A DNA stretch of 64,000 nt from Nitrospirillum amazonense (GCF_007828035.1 NZ_VITV01000004.1:511559-575558), one strand, 5' to 3'. Counted from the first letter of the stretch, positions 8,495-19,692 are shown. A program made the numbers and translations. The notes: generated by a model from the letters alone, not told the origin.

Positions 8495-11056
8495 TCACTC
8501 CTCCCGCAGCAGCGGGGCCGCCGGTTGGCTGAGCGCCCGCCAGGTGGCGACCAGGCCTAGGGCCAGGGTGATGGCGGTGCTCAGCAGGGCGGTCAGCACC
8601 AGGGTCTGGGGCAGGAACACCCACTTCATGTTCATGACCTTTGTAAGCACGGCCCAAGCGGTCAGGGTGCCCAGCGCGCCGGAGATCACGGCCGTTACCA
8701 GGCCCAGGGCGCCGTATTCAATGAGGAAGGTGCGCAGAATGGTGGCTCGGACCGCCCCCAGCACCTTCAGCACCACGGCGTCGTAGACGCGGCGGCGGTG
8801 GCCGGCGGCGATGGCGCCGGCCAGCACCAGGGTGCCGGCTACCAGGGTCACGGCCGCCACCACCCGCACCGCCATGCCGATGTTGACGATGATGGTGGAC
8901 ACGGTGGCCAGCGCCTCCTTCACCCGAATGGCGGTGATGTTGGGGAAGGCCTGGATGACGGCGCGCTGGATGGCGGCCTCGGCCTCCGCCGGAGCGCGCA
9001 CGGTGGCCAGGTGCGTCTGCGGCGCGTGCTCCAGCACGCCGGGGCTCATCACCAGGGTGAAGTTGATGCCTAGGGTGGTGAAGTCCAGGTCGCGCACCAC
9101 CGCCACCTCCGCCTCGATCTCGCGGCCCAGGACGGACAGGGTCATGTGGGCGCCGGGGCCGATGCCGAAGGCCTGCGCCACGTCCTTGGAGATGGCCAGC
9201 TTGGGCGGCCCGCTGTAGTCCGCCGGCCACCAGGCGCCGGCCACCACCTTGTCGCCGGCGGGGGCGGCGGCCTGGTAGGTCACGCCGCGATCGCCGTTCA
9301 CCACCCACTTCTTGTCGGGGTCGTGCACCTGCTCCTGCGCTGGCTTGCCCTCCACCCGCACGATGGTGCCGCGCAAGCTGGGCGTGGTTTCCAGATCGTG
9401 CGCGCCGGGCACGGCCAGGACCGTCCGGCGGAACTGGTCCAACTGGTCGGGCTGGATGTCGACGAAGAAGAAGCTGGGGGCGTTGGCTGGCAGGCTCTCC
9501 CCCACCTCGCGGCGGAAGTTGCCCTCGATCAGGGCCACGGCCACCAGCACGGTCAACCCCAGGCCCAGCGACAGCACCACCATGCCCGACAAATTGCCCG
9601 GCCGGTGCAGATTGGTCAGGGCCAGGCGCAGGGCCGGCCGCCGGGGGCGCGGCAGCAGGCGGGCCAGGCGGGTGATGCCGGTGCCCGCGCCTAAGAACAG
9701 CAGCAGGGTCGCCGCCGCCCCGACGACGAAGAAGGCCGCCAGCTTTTGGTCGACGGAGGTCAGCACGGCCAGGCTGCCTAGGGCCGCCGCCAGCCAGGCC
9801 AGCGCCGCCAGCACCAGGGCCGGCGGCCGGCCCCTGCGCCCCGCCGACCCCTCGCGGAACAGCCGCGCCGCCGGCACGCCCTGCGCCTGCCCCAGCGGCC
9901 AGAGGGAGAAGACCAGCGCGGTGGTGAGGCCGAACAGCGCGGCCAGGGCCAGACGGCCGGGATAGACGCCAATCTCCGCCGTGATGGGCAGCAGGCCCGC
10001 CAGCGCGCGCCCCGCCGCCAGCGGCAGCACGGCGCCCAGCACCAGGCCGGCGGCGATGCCCAGCCCGGCCAGCGCCAGGATCTGCATCAGGTAGACCTGG
10101 AAGATCAGGCGGGCGGGCGCGCCCAGGCATTTCAGGGTGGCGATGGAATGGACGCTGGCGTCCATGTGGCTGCGCACGGCGTTGCCCACGCCTACCCCGC
10201 CCACCAGCAGGGCCGTCAGGCCCACCAGGGTCAGGAACTGGGCCAGCCGGTCGATGAAGCGGGTCAACTGCGGGGCGGCGTTGTGGAAGTCGCGCACCCG
10301 CCAGCCGGCATCGGGGAAGGTCTGGTCCACGGTCTTGGCCCAGGCGGCGGCGTCCGTCCCCTCCGGCAGGCGCAGCTGGTAGGACCAGTTGACCAGGCTG
10401 CCCGGCCGGATCAGCCCGGTGGCCGGCAGGGCGTCCATCGCGATCATCAGGCGGGGCCCCAGCGCGATGCTACCCGACCCTGCCTTGTCCGGCTCATGAT
10501 CGATGATGCCGCGCACCTCCACCGTCGTGTCGCCGACGGTCAGCCTGTCGCCGGTCTTCAGCGACAGGCGGGTGGCCAGGGTATCGTCGACGAAGGCGCC
10601 GAAGACGCCATCGCGCGCCGCTAGGCGGCCCTGCACGTCGCTGCCCCCATCCGTCAGCGTCAGCCGGCCATAGAGGGGATAGCGGCCGTCCACCGCCTTC
10701 AGCTCCACCAGGCCGCTGGCGCCTAGGTCGGTTTCTCCGCCGGCTGTGTCCGCCGCCTTGCGCGCCATGGCCCGCATGTCGGCGGTGACGGCCACGGTGC
10801 CCTGGCCCTCCAGCCACTGGCGCTGCTCCGCCGTCGCTTCGCGGTAGAGGACGCGGACCGACGCGTCGCCGCCCAGGATGGCCCGGCCGTCCTGGGTCAG
10901 GGACCGCTGGATGCCGCCTGCCACCGACTGCACGGCGGCGATGGCGCCCACGCCCAGGGCCAGGCACAAGAGGAAGATGCGGAAGCCCCGGATGCCGCCG
11001 CGCAGTTCGCGCCGCGCCAGCCGTGCCGCCAGCTTGAGTTCGATGAGGCTGATCAT
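8495..11056 (-). CDS. ABC transporter permease, FtsX/YbbP type
   Basis: An 853-residue inner-membrane protein with an N-terminal hydrophobic segment (about 25-45), a large periplasmic region, two FtsX cores with clusters of membrane helices and a C-terminal helix bundle. The layout matches YbbP-like permeases, which pair with YbbA-type ATPases and often neighbour TesA-type esterases, as here. It starts 7 bases after the ATPase stop. The substrate is unknown; related systems act on envelope lipids or lipoproteins. Confidence 0.85.
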   Translation of the reverse strand: MISLIELKLAARLARRELRGGIRGFRIFLLCLALGVGAIAAVQSVAGGIQRSLTQDGRAILGGDASVRVLYREATAEQRQWLEGQGTVAVTADMRAMARKAADTAGGETDLGASGLVELKAVDGRYPLYGRLTLTDGGSDVQGRLAARDGVFGAFVDDTLATRLSLKTGDRLTVGDTTVEVRGIIDHEPDKAGSGSIALGPRLMIAMDALPATGLIRPGSLVNWSYQLRLPEGTDAAAWAKTVDQTFPDAGWRVRDFHNAAPQLTRFIDRLAQFLTLVGLTALLVGGVGVGNAVRSHMDASVHSIATLKCLGAPARLIFQVYLMQILALAGLGIAAGLVLGAVLPLAAGRALAGLLPITAEIGVYPGRLALAALFGLTTALVFSLWPLGQAQGVPAARLFREGSAGRRGRPPALVLAALAWLAAALGSLAVLTSVDQKLAAFFVVGAAATLLLFLGAGTGITRLARLLPRPRRPALRLALTNLHRPGNLSGMVVLSLGLGLTVLVAVALIEGNFRREVGESLPANAPSFFFVDIQPDQLDQFRRTVLAVPGAHDLETTPSLRGTIVRVEGKPAQEQVHDPDKKWVVNGDRGVTYQAAAPAGDKVVAGAWWPADYSGPPKLAISKDVAQAFGIGPGAHMTLSVLGREIEAEVAVVRDLDFTTLGINFTLVMSPGVLEHAPQTHLATVRAPAEAEAAIQRAVIQAFPNITAIRVKEALATVSTIIVNIGMAVRVVAAVTLVAGTLVLAGAIAAGHRRRVYDAVVLKVLGAVRATILRTFLIEYGALGLVTAVISGALGTLTAWAVLTKVMNMKWVFLPQTLVLTALLSTAITLALGLVATWRALSQPAAPLLREE

Positions 11057-11063
11057 GGCGGCC

Positions 11064-11774
11064 TCAGTCGGCGAGTGCTGCGCGCGCCACGGCGGTATCC
11101 TCCACCACCCGGCCGTCGGCCAGGCGGATGGTGCGATCGCAGCGGGCGGCCAGGCCGGGGTCGTGGGTCACCAGGATCAGGGTGGTGCCGTGGCGGCGCG
11201 CCTGGTCGAACATCAGGCGGATGATCTGCTCCCCCGTCTCCTGGTCCAGGTTGCCGGTGGGTTCATCCGCCAGGATCAGGCGCGGCCGGGGGGCGAAGGC
11301 GCGGGCCAGCGCCACGCGCTGCTGCTCGCCGCCCGACAGCTGGCCGGGATAATGGTCCAGCCGGTGGGACAGGCCCACGGCCGCCAAACCGTCGCGGGCG
11401 CGATCGAAGGCGTCGGCCTCGCCCGCCAGTTCCATGGGCAAGGCCACGTTTTCCAGCGCCGTCATCGCCGCCATGAGGTGGAAGGATTGGAAAACGATCC
11501 CCACATGATCGCGGCGGAAGCGGGCCAGCGCATCTTCCGACAGGCGGTTCAGCGTCTGGCCCGCCACGGCGACCGTGCCGCCGGTGGGCCGTTCCAACCC
11601 GCCGATGACCATCATCAGCGACGATTTCCCCGACCCGCTGGGCCCGACGATGCTGATCCGTTCCCCCGCCTGGATCGAAAGGTCGATGCCTTTCAGGATG
11701 TTGACGCGCCCGGCGGCGCTTTCCAATGTCAGGGTCAGGCCGTTCAATTCCAGGGCGGGCTGGACAGGGGGCAT
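11064..11774 (-). CDS. ABC transporter ATP-binding protein, YbbA/LolD type
   Basis: A 236-residue ATPase driving the adjacent FtsX-type permease. Walker A is GPSGSGKSS, the Q-loop lies in GIVFQSFHLM, the signature is LSGGEQQRVALARA and Walker B is LILADEPTGNLD. The start at 11774 (MPPVQPALELNG) is preferred; a longer frame would run through the promoter region of the divergent esterase. It is transcribed divergently from tesA across about 76 bases. Confidence 0.92.
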   Translation of the reverse strand: MPPVQPALELNGLTLTLESAAGRVNILKGIDLSIQAGERISIVGPSGSGKSSLMMVIGGLERPTGGTVAVAGQTLNRLSEDALARFRRDHVGIVFQSFHLMAAMTALENVALPMELAGEADAFDRARDGLAAVGLSHRLDHYPGQLSGGEQQRVALARAFAPRPRLILADEPTGNLDQETGEQIIRLMFDQARRHGTTLILVTHDPGLAARCDRTIRLADGRVVEDTAVARAALAD

Positions 11775-11850
11775 AGGCGCGTGGCTTTCGGGCTGAAGGT
11801 CTCCAGCCGATATGGCCCGGGCCCCTTTTATTTCAACAGGAATACCGGCA

Positions 11851-12510
11851 ATGCGACTTTCCTTTCTACTCGCCTCGCTGTTGCTCGCCCCGCTGTTGGC
11901 CCTGGGCCTGGCGACGGGCACCGCCCAGGCCCGGCCGCTGAAGGTGGCGGTGCTGGGCGACAGCCTGTCGGCCGGCTACAACCTGCCGCCGGGCCAGGGC
12001 CTGACGCGCCAGCTGGAGGCGGCGCTGCGCCAGGACGGCTTCGATGTCACGGTGGGCGACACCGCCGTCTCCGGCCAGACCTCGGCCGGCGGCCTGGCCG
12101 GCTTGGACTGGATGCTGGGCGACAAGCCGGACCTGGTGGTGGTGGAACTGGGCGCCAACGACATGCTGCGCGGCATCGATCCCAAATCCACCCGCGCCAA
12201 CCTGGACAAGATTCTGTCCACCCTGAAGGACCGGCACGTCCCCGCCATCCTGGCCGGCATGAAGGCCCAGCCCAACCTGGGCGCCGACTACGTCGCCGCC
12301 TTCGATGCGATCTATCCGGATCTGGCCAAGCAGTACGCGCTGCCCTTCTACCCCTTCATCCTGGACGGTGTGGCGCTGGACCCGAAGCTGACCATCGCCG
12401 ACCGCATGCATCCCAACGGCGACGGCGTGGCCATCATGGTCCGGGGGCTGAAGCCGCTGGTGGCCAAGGCGCTGACGACGCTGAACGGTAACGCCGCGGC
12501 CGGCAAATAA
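11851..12510 (+). CDS. tesA: TesA-type SGNH arylesterase/lysophospholipase, exported
   Basis: A 219-residue GDSL hydrolase cleaving acyl esters or thioesters in the periplasm. The signal peptide is MRLSFLLASLLLAPLLALG followed by AQA. Block I is VLGDSLSAGY, block II has Gly in AVSGQTSAGG, block III is ELGANDML, and block V is DRMHPNGDG with the catalytic Asp and His. The start at 11851 follows an AGGAA 10 bases upstream. Divergence from an FtsX-type ABC pair is the classic tesA-ybbAP arrangement. Confidence 0.92.
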   Translation: MRLSFLLASLLLAPLLALGLATGTAQARPLKVAVLGDSLSAGYNLPPGQGLTRQLEAALRQDGFDVTVGDTAVSGQTSAGGLAGLDWMLGDKPDLVVVELGANDMLRGIDPKSTRANLDKILSTLKDRHVPAILAGMKAQPNLGADYVAAFDAIYPDLAKQYALPFYPFILDGVALDPKLTIADRMHPNGDGVAIMVRGLKPLVAKALTTLNGNAAAGK

Positions 12511-12580
12511 CGGTTACACCAGCTCCCAGGCCTGGCGTATGACAGGCATCAACCTCTCCCGTTTAGAAGGACCCGTGCCC

Positions 12581-13618
12581 ATGGAATACCGCCGTCTCGG
12601 CCGCACCGACGTCACCGTCAGCGCCATCTGCCTGGGCACGATGACCTGGGGCCGCCAGAATACCGAGGCGGAAGGCCATGCGCAGATGGACTACGCCTTC
12701 GACCGGGGCGTCACCTTCTTCGACACGGCGGAGATGTACGCCGTCCCTCCCACGGCCGACACCTACGGCAAGACCGAGGAGATCATCGGCACCTGGTTCC
12801 AGGCTACCGGCCGGCGTACCCAGGTCTTCCTGGCCAGCAAGGTCAGCGGCCCTGGTCCCATGCCCTGGGTGCGCGGCGGCCAGCACCGGCTGGACCGCAC
12901 CAACATCCACGCCGACGTGGACGCCAGCCTGCGGCGCCTGCGCACCGACTACATCGACCTCTATCAGGTGCACTGGCCGCAGCGGCCCCTGGCCCTGTTC
13001 GGCCGGGGCACGCCGGAAGGACTGTACAGCGACGGCGGCGTGCCCATCGAGGAGACGCTGGCGGCGCTGGGTGAGCTGGTGACGGCCGGCAAGGTCCGGC
13101 ACATCGGCGTGTCGAACGAGACGGCCTGGGGCGTCATGGCCTATCTGCGCGCGGCGGAACGGCAGGGGCTGCCCCGCATCGCCAGCATCCAGAATGTCTA
13201 CAACCTGCTGTCCCGCGTCTTCGACACCGACCTGGCTGAGGTGGCGGTGCGCGAGCAGGTGGGCCTGCTGGGCTATTCGCCCCTGGCCGGCGGCACCTTG
13301 AGCGGCAAGTATCTGAACGGCGCCATGCCGGCGGGCTCGCGCCGCGCCATCGACACCCGCGGGTCCCGCTACGGCGGGCCGGTGGTCGACCCCATCGTGG
13401 CGCGCTACCTGGACATCGCGCGCCGCCACGGCCTGAACCCGACCCAGATGGCGATATCCTTCGCCCTGCGCCAGCCCTTCATGACCGCCGTCATCATCGG
13501 CGCCACCAGCATGGCCAACCTTGAAAGCAACATCGCCGCGGCCGACGTTACGTTGAGCGACGCGGTGATCGACGAGATCGAGGCCGTGCACCAGTCCAAC
13601 CCGTCACCCTGCCCGTAA
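12581..13618 (+). CDS. NADP(H)-dependent aldo/keto reductase, Tas-like
   Basis: A 345-residue TIM-barrel oxidoreductase. The catalytic tetrad is visible as Asp and Tyr in FFDTAEMY, Lys in FLASKVSG and His in YQVHWP; the cofactor site includes VIIGATSMANLE near the C-terminus. The start at 12581 has AGAAGG about 10 bases upstream. The natural substrate cannot be told from sequence. It is followed after 25 bases by thpR and may share its transcript. Confidence 0.88.
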   Translation: MEYRRLGRTDVTVSAICLGTMTWGRQNTEAEGHAQMDYAFDRGVTFFDTAEMYAVPPTADTYGKTEEIIGTWFQATGRRTQVFLASKVSGPGPMPWVRGGQHRLDRTNIHADVDASLRRLRTDYIDLYQVHWPQRPLALFGRGTPEGLYSDGGVPIEETLAALGELVTAGKVRHIGVSNETAWGVMAYLRAAERQGLPRIASIQNVYNLLSRVFDTDLAEVAVREQVGLLGYSPLAGGTLSGKYLNGAMPAGSRRAIDTRGSRYGGPVVDPIVARYLDIARRHGLNPTQMAISFALRQPFMTAVIIGATSMANLESNIAAADVTLSDAVIDEIEAVHQSNPSPCP

Positions 13619-13643
13619 GGACGGGGTCCCGAGGTATAGCGTC

Positions 13644-14210
13644 ATGATCCGCCTGTTCGTGGGCCTGGAAATGCCGGAAGCGGTGCGGGACGCCCTGTCC
13701 CGCCTCACCGGCGGCCTGCCGGGGGCCCGCTGGGTCCCACCGGAAAACTATCATCTCACCCTCCGCTTCATCGGCGAGGTGGATGAAGGCGTGGCCCAGG
13801 ACATCGATGAGGCCCTGGACCTGGTGGTGGCCCCTGCCTTCACCCTGACGCTCGATGGGCTGGGCCAGTTCGGCAAGGGGGAGAAGTCGCGCGTGCTCTG
13901 GGCCGGCGTGCGCCCCGAACCGGCGCTGGACCATCTGCAGGCCAAGGTAGAGAGCGCGGTGGTGCGGGCCGGGCTGGGGGCCGAGACGCGCAAGTTCAGC
14001 CCGCACGTCACCTTAGCCACCCTGGGGCGCGAGACGCCGGCGGCCCGCGTCGGGCGGCTGATGGAGGAACACGGCCTGTTCCAGGCGGGGCCGTTCCCGA
14101 TCGACCGCTTCATCCTTTATGAAAGCGTGCTGGGCCGGCAGGGCAGCACCTACCATGCGGTGCGGGATTATCCGCTGGGCGGCTGGCGGCCGGGGGAAGG
14201 GGCGCCCTGA
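13644..14210 (+). CDS. thpR: RNA 2',3'-cyclic phosphodiesterase (2H family)
   Basis: A 188-residue 2H phosphoesterase; ThpR opens 2',3'-cyclic phosphates to 2'-phosphates and can ligate some RNA ends in vitro. The two diagnostic H-x-T-x motifs are present as YHLTLRFIGE (near residue 35) and SPHVTLATLG (near 120). Length matches the family. It lies between the aldo/keto reductase and pyrF with short gaps. Confidence 0.9.
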   Translation: MIRLFVGLEMPEAVRDALSRLTGGLPGARWVPPENYHLTLRFIGEVDEGVAQDIDEALDLVVAPAFTLTLDGLGQFGKGEKSRVLWAGVRPEPALDHLQAKVESAVVRAGLGAETRKFSPHVTLATLGRETPAARVGRLMEEHGLFQAGPFPIDRFILYESVLGRQGSTYHAVRDYPLGGWRPGEGAP

Positions 14211-14306
14211 CGCGCAGGCCCCCTCGCGCATAATTGCGCATGCGCCCGGGGTGCGGATGCCGTATTTCCTCTGGAATCCCCTCGATAGCCGGAGTCGAGC
14301 CCCGCC

Positions 14307-15026
14307 ATGATCCAGCCTGCCCGCCGCACCTTCGTCGCCCTGGATATGCCTGAGCCCAAGGCGGCCCGCGCCCTGGCCCAACGGCTGGCCGGGCATGTCG
14401 GCGGCGTCAAGCTGGGGCTGGAATTCTTCTGCGCCGCCGGCCCCGACGGCATCCGCACCGTGACCGAGGGCCTGGACATGCCGCTGTTCCTGGACCTGAA
14501 GCTGCACGACATCCCCAACACGGTGGCGGGCGCCATCCGCTCCGTCATGCCCCTGGCCCCGGCCTTCATCACCCTGCACACCCTGGGCGGGGCCGCCATG
14601 ATGCGGGCGGCGGTGGACGCCGCCGCCGACGCGGCGGCCCAGATGGGCGTGCCCCGGCCCAAGCTGCTGGGCGTCACCGTGCTGACCAGCATGAGCCTGT
14701 TAGACCTGGCCTCGGTGGGCGTGGACCGGCCGGTGGCGGACCAAGTGGCCCTGCTGGCGGATCTGGCCCATGTCGCCGGCATGGACGGCGTCGTCTGCTC
14801 GCCCAATGAATGCGCCGTGCTGCGCCGGCAGCTGGGCCCCGACTTCACCCTGATGGTGCCGGGCATCCGCCCCGTGTGGGCCTCGGCCAACGACCAGAAG
14901 CGCATCATGACCCCGGCTGCCGCCGTGACGGCCGGCGCCACCTACCTGGTCATCGGCCGCCCCATCACCGACGCCCAGGACCCCGTCCAAGCCGCGCAGC
15001 GCATCGTCACCGAGCTGGCGGCCTGA
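14307..15026 (+). CDS. pyrF: Orotidine 5'-phosphate decarboxylase
   Basis: A 239-residue TIM-barrel enzyme making UMP from OMP, the last step of pyrimidine synthesis. The catalytic signature FLDLKLHDIPNTV carries the D-K-D charge network. VKLGLEFF and VPGIRP phosphate-binding segments are in place. The upstream 96 bases contain a GCGCA/TGCGC hairpin but no clear promoter. A dispersed repeat element fills the gap to trpF. Confidence 0.95.
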   Translation: MIQPARRTFVALDMPEPKAARALAQRLAGHVGGVKLGLEFFCAAGPDGIRTVTEGLDMPLFLDLKLHDIPNTVAGAIRSVMPLAPAFITLHTLGGAAMMRAAVDAAADAAAQMGVPRPKLLGVTVLTSMSLLDLASVGVDRPVADQVALLADLAHVAGMDGVVCSPNECAVLRRQLGPDFTLMVPGIRPVWASANDQKRIMTPAAAVTAGATYLVIGRPITDAQDPVQAAQRIVTELAA

Positions 15027-15046
15027 GAATTTAGCGCATTGCTCTT

Positions 15047-15145
15047 GGGCCCCGACCGGGGCCGCCGGAAGTTTCCGGGGAGCGTAGCGGACTGGAAACT
15101 GAGGACTAGCCAAGCGGCCGCAGGGCCGCGCCGGCGTTTGAGGAG
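15047..15145 (-). repeat. Dispersed three-hairpin element, copy 2 (reverse orientation)
   Basis: Lies between pyrF and trpF on the minus strand. Stem 1 is GCGGCC/GGCCGC, stem 2 AGTTTCC/GGAAACT with the conserved loop TCCGCTACGCTCCCC, stem 3 GGCCCC-GGTC-GGGGCC. Its head, read on the plus strand as CCGGCGTTTGAGGAG, supplies the Shine-Dalgarno GAGGAG 8 bases before the trpF ATG. Confidence 0.8.
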
Positions 15146-15153
15146 CACGCACC

Positions 15154-15795
15154 ATGCCCGTCAAGGTGAAGATCTGCGGGATCAATCATCCCGAGGCCTT
15201 GAGGGCGGCGGTTGACGGTGGCGCCCGCTACATCGGCCTGGTGTTCTTCGCCAAGTCGCCACGCAACGTCTCGCTGCCCCTGGCGGCGGAGCTGGCGCGC
15301 ATGGTGCCCACCGGCGTGCGCACCGTGGGCCTGTTCGTCGATCCCACGGATGAGTTCCTGGACCAGGCCCTGGCCCAGGTGCCGCTGGACCTGATCCAGT
15401 TGCATGGGGAGGAGACGCCGGAACGGGTGGCCGCCATCCGTGCCGCCACCCGCCTGCCGGTGATGAAGGCGCTGAAGGTGGAGACCGCTGCCGACCTGGA
15501 CGCGGCCTCGGCCTATGAGCCGGTGGCCGATATCCTGCTGTTCGACGCCAAGCCGCCGAAAGGCGCGGTGCTGCCCGGCGGCAACGGCGTCGCCTTCGAT
15601 TGGACCCTGCTGACCGGCCGGCGCTGGTCCAAGCCCTGGATGCTCTCCGGCGGCTTGACCCCTGACACGGTGGCCGAGGCCATCCGCGTCAGCGGGGCCG
15701 AGGCGGTGGACGTGTCCTCGGGCGTGGAGGACAGGCCGGGCCACAAGGACCCCGCCCTCATCCGCGCCTTCCTGGACGCCGTGCGCGGCGCCTGA
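15154..15795 (+). CDS. trpF: Phosphoribosylanthranilate isomerase
   Basis: A 213-residue TIM barrel catalysing the Amadori rearrangement in tryptophan synthesis. The N-terminal VKICGINHPEA motif contains the catalytic Cys, the catalytic Asp lies in LLFDAKPP, and the phosphate loop is MLSGGLTPDTVAEA. The Shine-Dalgarno falls inside the end of the repeat element. No trpB follows; the gene faces katG across a terminator. Confidence 0.95.
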   Translation: MPVKVKICGINHPEALRAAVDGGARYIGLVFFAKSPRNVSLPLAAELARMVPTGVRTVGLFVDPTDEFLDQALAQVPLDLIQLHGEETPERVAAIRAATRLPVMKALKVETAADLDAASAYEPVADILLFDAKPPKGAVLPGGNGVAFDWTLLTGRRWSKPWMLSGGLTPDTVAEAIRVSGAEAVDVSSGVEDRPGHKDPALIRAFLDAVRGA

Positions 15796-15800
15796 ATGAG

Positions 15801-15830
15801 AAAAAGGGGCCAGGCGCGATGCCTGGCCCC
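15801..15830 (-). terminator. Intrinsic terminator of katG, possibly bidirectional
   Basis: A perfect 10-bp stem GGGGCCAGGC/GCCTGGCCCC with a 5-base loop (15806-15830), flanked at 15801-15805 by A5, which is a T-tract for minus-strand transcription. It lies between convergent trpF and katG. Confidence 0.85.
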
Positions 15831-15864
15831 CGAATGGCGGGTCAATATCGACTGGCCCAAAACC

Positions 15865-18153
<2,289 letters not shown>

Positions 18154-18179
18154 CTAACATGCTGGAAAACACGGAACAA

Positions 18180-18216
18180 ACTAATTGATTCTATAATTCT
18201 TATAGGGAAAATCTAT
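18180..18216 (-). promoter_or_regulatory. OxyR operator upstream of katG
   Basis: Read on the plus strand the site has CTAT at 18191, ATAG at 18202 and CTAT at 18213, each separated by exactly 7 bases, with a degenerate fourth quarter (ACTA) at 18180. This matches three of four quarters of the OxyR tetrad ATAG-N7-CTAT-N7-ATAG-N7-CTAT. It sits between oxyR and katG. No strong -10 was identified downstream, which fits an activated promoter. Confidence 0.8.
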
Positions 18217-18220
18217 AAAG

Positions 18221-18257
18221 GAAATAAAAATGAAAACGCCGCTAATGGATAAGCGGC
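18221..18257 (-). terminator. Probable intrinsic terminator of oxyR
   Basis: GCCGCT (18238-18243) pairs with AGCGGC (18252-18257). In the direction of oxyR transcription the stem is followed by the T-rich GTTTTCATTTTTATTT. This would insulate katG from oxyR readthrough. Confidence 0.6.
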
Positions 18258-18259
18258 AT

Positions 18260-18297
18260 AATTATTAACATAAGGCGGACCGTTGGCGTTAATAATT
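18260..18297. promoter_or_regulatory. AT-rich 10-bp inverted repeat between oxyR and katG
   Basis: AATTATTAAC (18260-18269) and GTTAATAATT (18288-18297) are perfect inverted repeats separated by 18 bases. The stem is AT-only apart from one pair, so a protein site or cruciform is more likely than a terminator. No regulator is recognised. Confidence 0.4.
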
Positions 18298-18336
18298 TGT
18301 GCGGCGCGGCAATTCTTCGGCATTGGACATGCCTGC

Positions 18337-19224
18337 CTAGTGTCGTGCCTCGCGGATCGCCTGCGCCAGGCGCTGGTAGGTGGTGCTGAGCGCGGCACCG
18401 CTACGCCAGGCCAGCACGATGCGGCGCTTGGCCTCCGGATCCGGCAGGGTGCGGGTGGTCACGTGCAGGCCATGCAGCAGGCCGGCCTGCACCGCCATTT
18501 CCGGCAGCAAGGTGACGCCCAGCCGGTTGTCCACCAGATGCACCAGAGTCTGCAGCGTGGCGGCGGACATGGCCTGGCGTTGCAGGTCGGCGCGGCCGCA
18601 GAGCGCCAGGGCATGGTCGCGCAGGCAGTGCCCGTCCGGCAGCAGCAGCAGGCGCTCCGTCCAGTCGGCCTCCTGCGGCGTGGCAAGGCCGCCCACCGGG
18701 TCCTCCATATGGAAGGCCAGCATCAGCGGGTCATCGAACAGGAAATCGTAGTCCAGCGCCGTGCAGGGATAGGGCAGGGCCAGGATGGCGCAGTCCAGTT
18801 CCCCATGGCCCAGTGCCGCGCACAGGTTGGCGCTGAACTCCTCCCGCACATGCAGTTCCAGCAGGGGATAGCTGCTGGCGAACCTGGGCAGCAGGCGGGG
18901 CAGCAGATAGGGACCCACCGTGGGGATGATGCCCAGCCGCAGCATGCCGGCCAGCGGCCCCTCGCCATGGCCGATATTGCCCAGGTCCTGCGCCACCCGC
19001 AGCAATTCCCGCGCCTTTTCCACCACCTGCTCGCCCACGGCGGTGAAGGCCACCATGCGCCGCGTGCGTTCCACGAGGTGCAGGCGCAGCAGGGACTCCA
19101 GCTCTTGGATGCCGGAGGACAGGGCGGCCTGGGTGACGTTGCACGCCGCGGCCGCCCGGCTGAAATTCCGGTGCTCATGCAGGTGCACGAGATAGCGGAG
19201 TTGCTTGAGGCTGGGCAGAGTCAT
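18337..19224 (-). CDS. oxyR: OxyR, peroxide-sensing LysR-family regulator
   Basis: A 295-residue LysR-type activator. The N-terminal winged helix includes NFSRAAAACNVTQAALSSGI. The redox pair is conserved as PDGHCLRDHALALC, Cys200 and Cys209, with the same 9-residue spacing as E. coli Cys199/Cys208. The ATG at 19224 (MTLPSLKQLRYL) aligns with the usual OxyR start; a TTG five codons upstream is possible. It lies directly upstream of katG on the same strand, with its own terminator and the katG operator in between. Confidence 0.95.
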   Translation of the reverse strand: MTLPSLKQLRYLVHLHEHRNFSRAAAACNVTQAALSSGIQELESLLRLHLVERTRRMVAFTAVGEQVVEKARELLRVAQDLGNIGHGEGPLAGMLRLGIIPTVGPYLLPRLLPRFASSYPLLELHVREEFSANLCAALGHGELDCAILALPYPCTALDYDFLFDDPLMLAFHMEDPVGGLATPQEADWTERLLLLPDGHCLRDHALALCGRADLQRQAMSAATLQTLVHLVDNRLGVTLLPEMAVQAGLLHGLHVTTRTLPDPEAKRRIVLAWRSGAALSTTYQRLAQAIREARH

Positions 19225-19371
19225 TGGTGGCGTCTTCAAGGGGACGGTGGCTACGCCATCTTAACCCCAAAGCGCCATGATTGGAATTATTCTAATTACA
19301 AAACCAATCGAAGTGTGTGGCACCGGGACAGATCCACACAAGATCCCTGGGACGCGCCCCTTTACATAGAA

Positions 19372-19464
19372 GAGGGCGACCGAAAATTTCCGGGGATCAT
19401 CAGCGGGCTGGAAATCGGGAATAAGCCAGGCGGCCGGATGGCCGCGCCCGGCGCCTGAGGGACC
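19372..19464 (-). repeat. Dispersed three-hairpin element, copy 3 (diverged)
   Basis: Begins directly after the stop codon of the small minus-strand gene with GGTCCCTCAGGCGCCGG. Stem 1 is GCGGCC-ATCC-GGCCGC and stem 2 ATTTCC/GGAAAT. The third stem is lost; only CGGTCGC remains of its loop region, so this copy looks partly decayed. Confidence 0.65.
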
Positions 19465-19692
19465 TCAGAGAAGCACGTCCAGAAACATGCCCCGGCGATA
19501 GCGCGCGGGCAGGGTCAGGATGCCGTTGACCATCAGGCTGGCCAACTCACGGGCCGAGGGCCAGCGGTTACCGGGCTTGGCCTTCTGCACGGCGCGCGTG
19601 GGCGCCGGCGGCGGCACCAGGATGGAGTGCCGGTCCGAACCGTCGGGGATCAGCCCGCCGAGGCGGGAGGTGGTGGGGCGGGTCTCGACCAT
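19465..19692 (-). CDS. Small hypothetical protein
   Basis: A 75-residue protein with no recognised domain. The second half (NRWPSARELASLMVNGILTL) looks helical; the first is Pro/Thr-rich. The ATG at 19692 is preferred over an in-frame TTG at 19728, but neither has a good Shine-Dalgarno. It lies downstream of the patatin gene on the same strand (63 bases) and a repeat element begins at its stop, which favours a real gene end. Confidence 0.45.
   Translation of the reverse strand: MVETRPTTSRLGGLIPDGSDRHSILVPPPAPTRAVQKAKPGNRWPSARELASLMVNGILTLPARYRRGMFLDVLL

Noticed and set aside
19225-19239. Earlier TTG start for oxyR
   Set aside because: The ATG at 19224 matches the usual OxyR N-terminus; the TTG lacks a good ribosome site.
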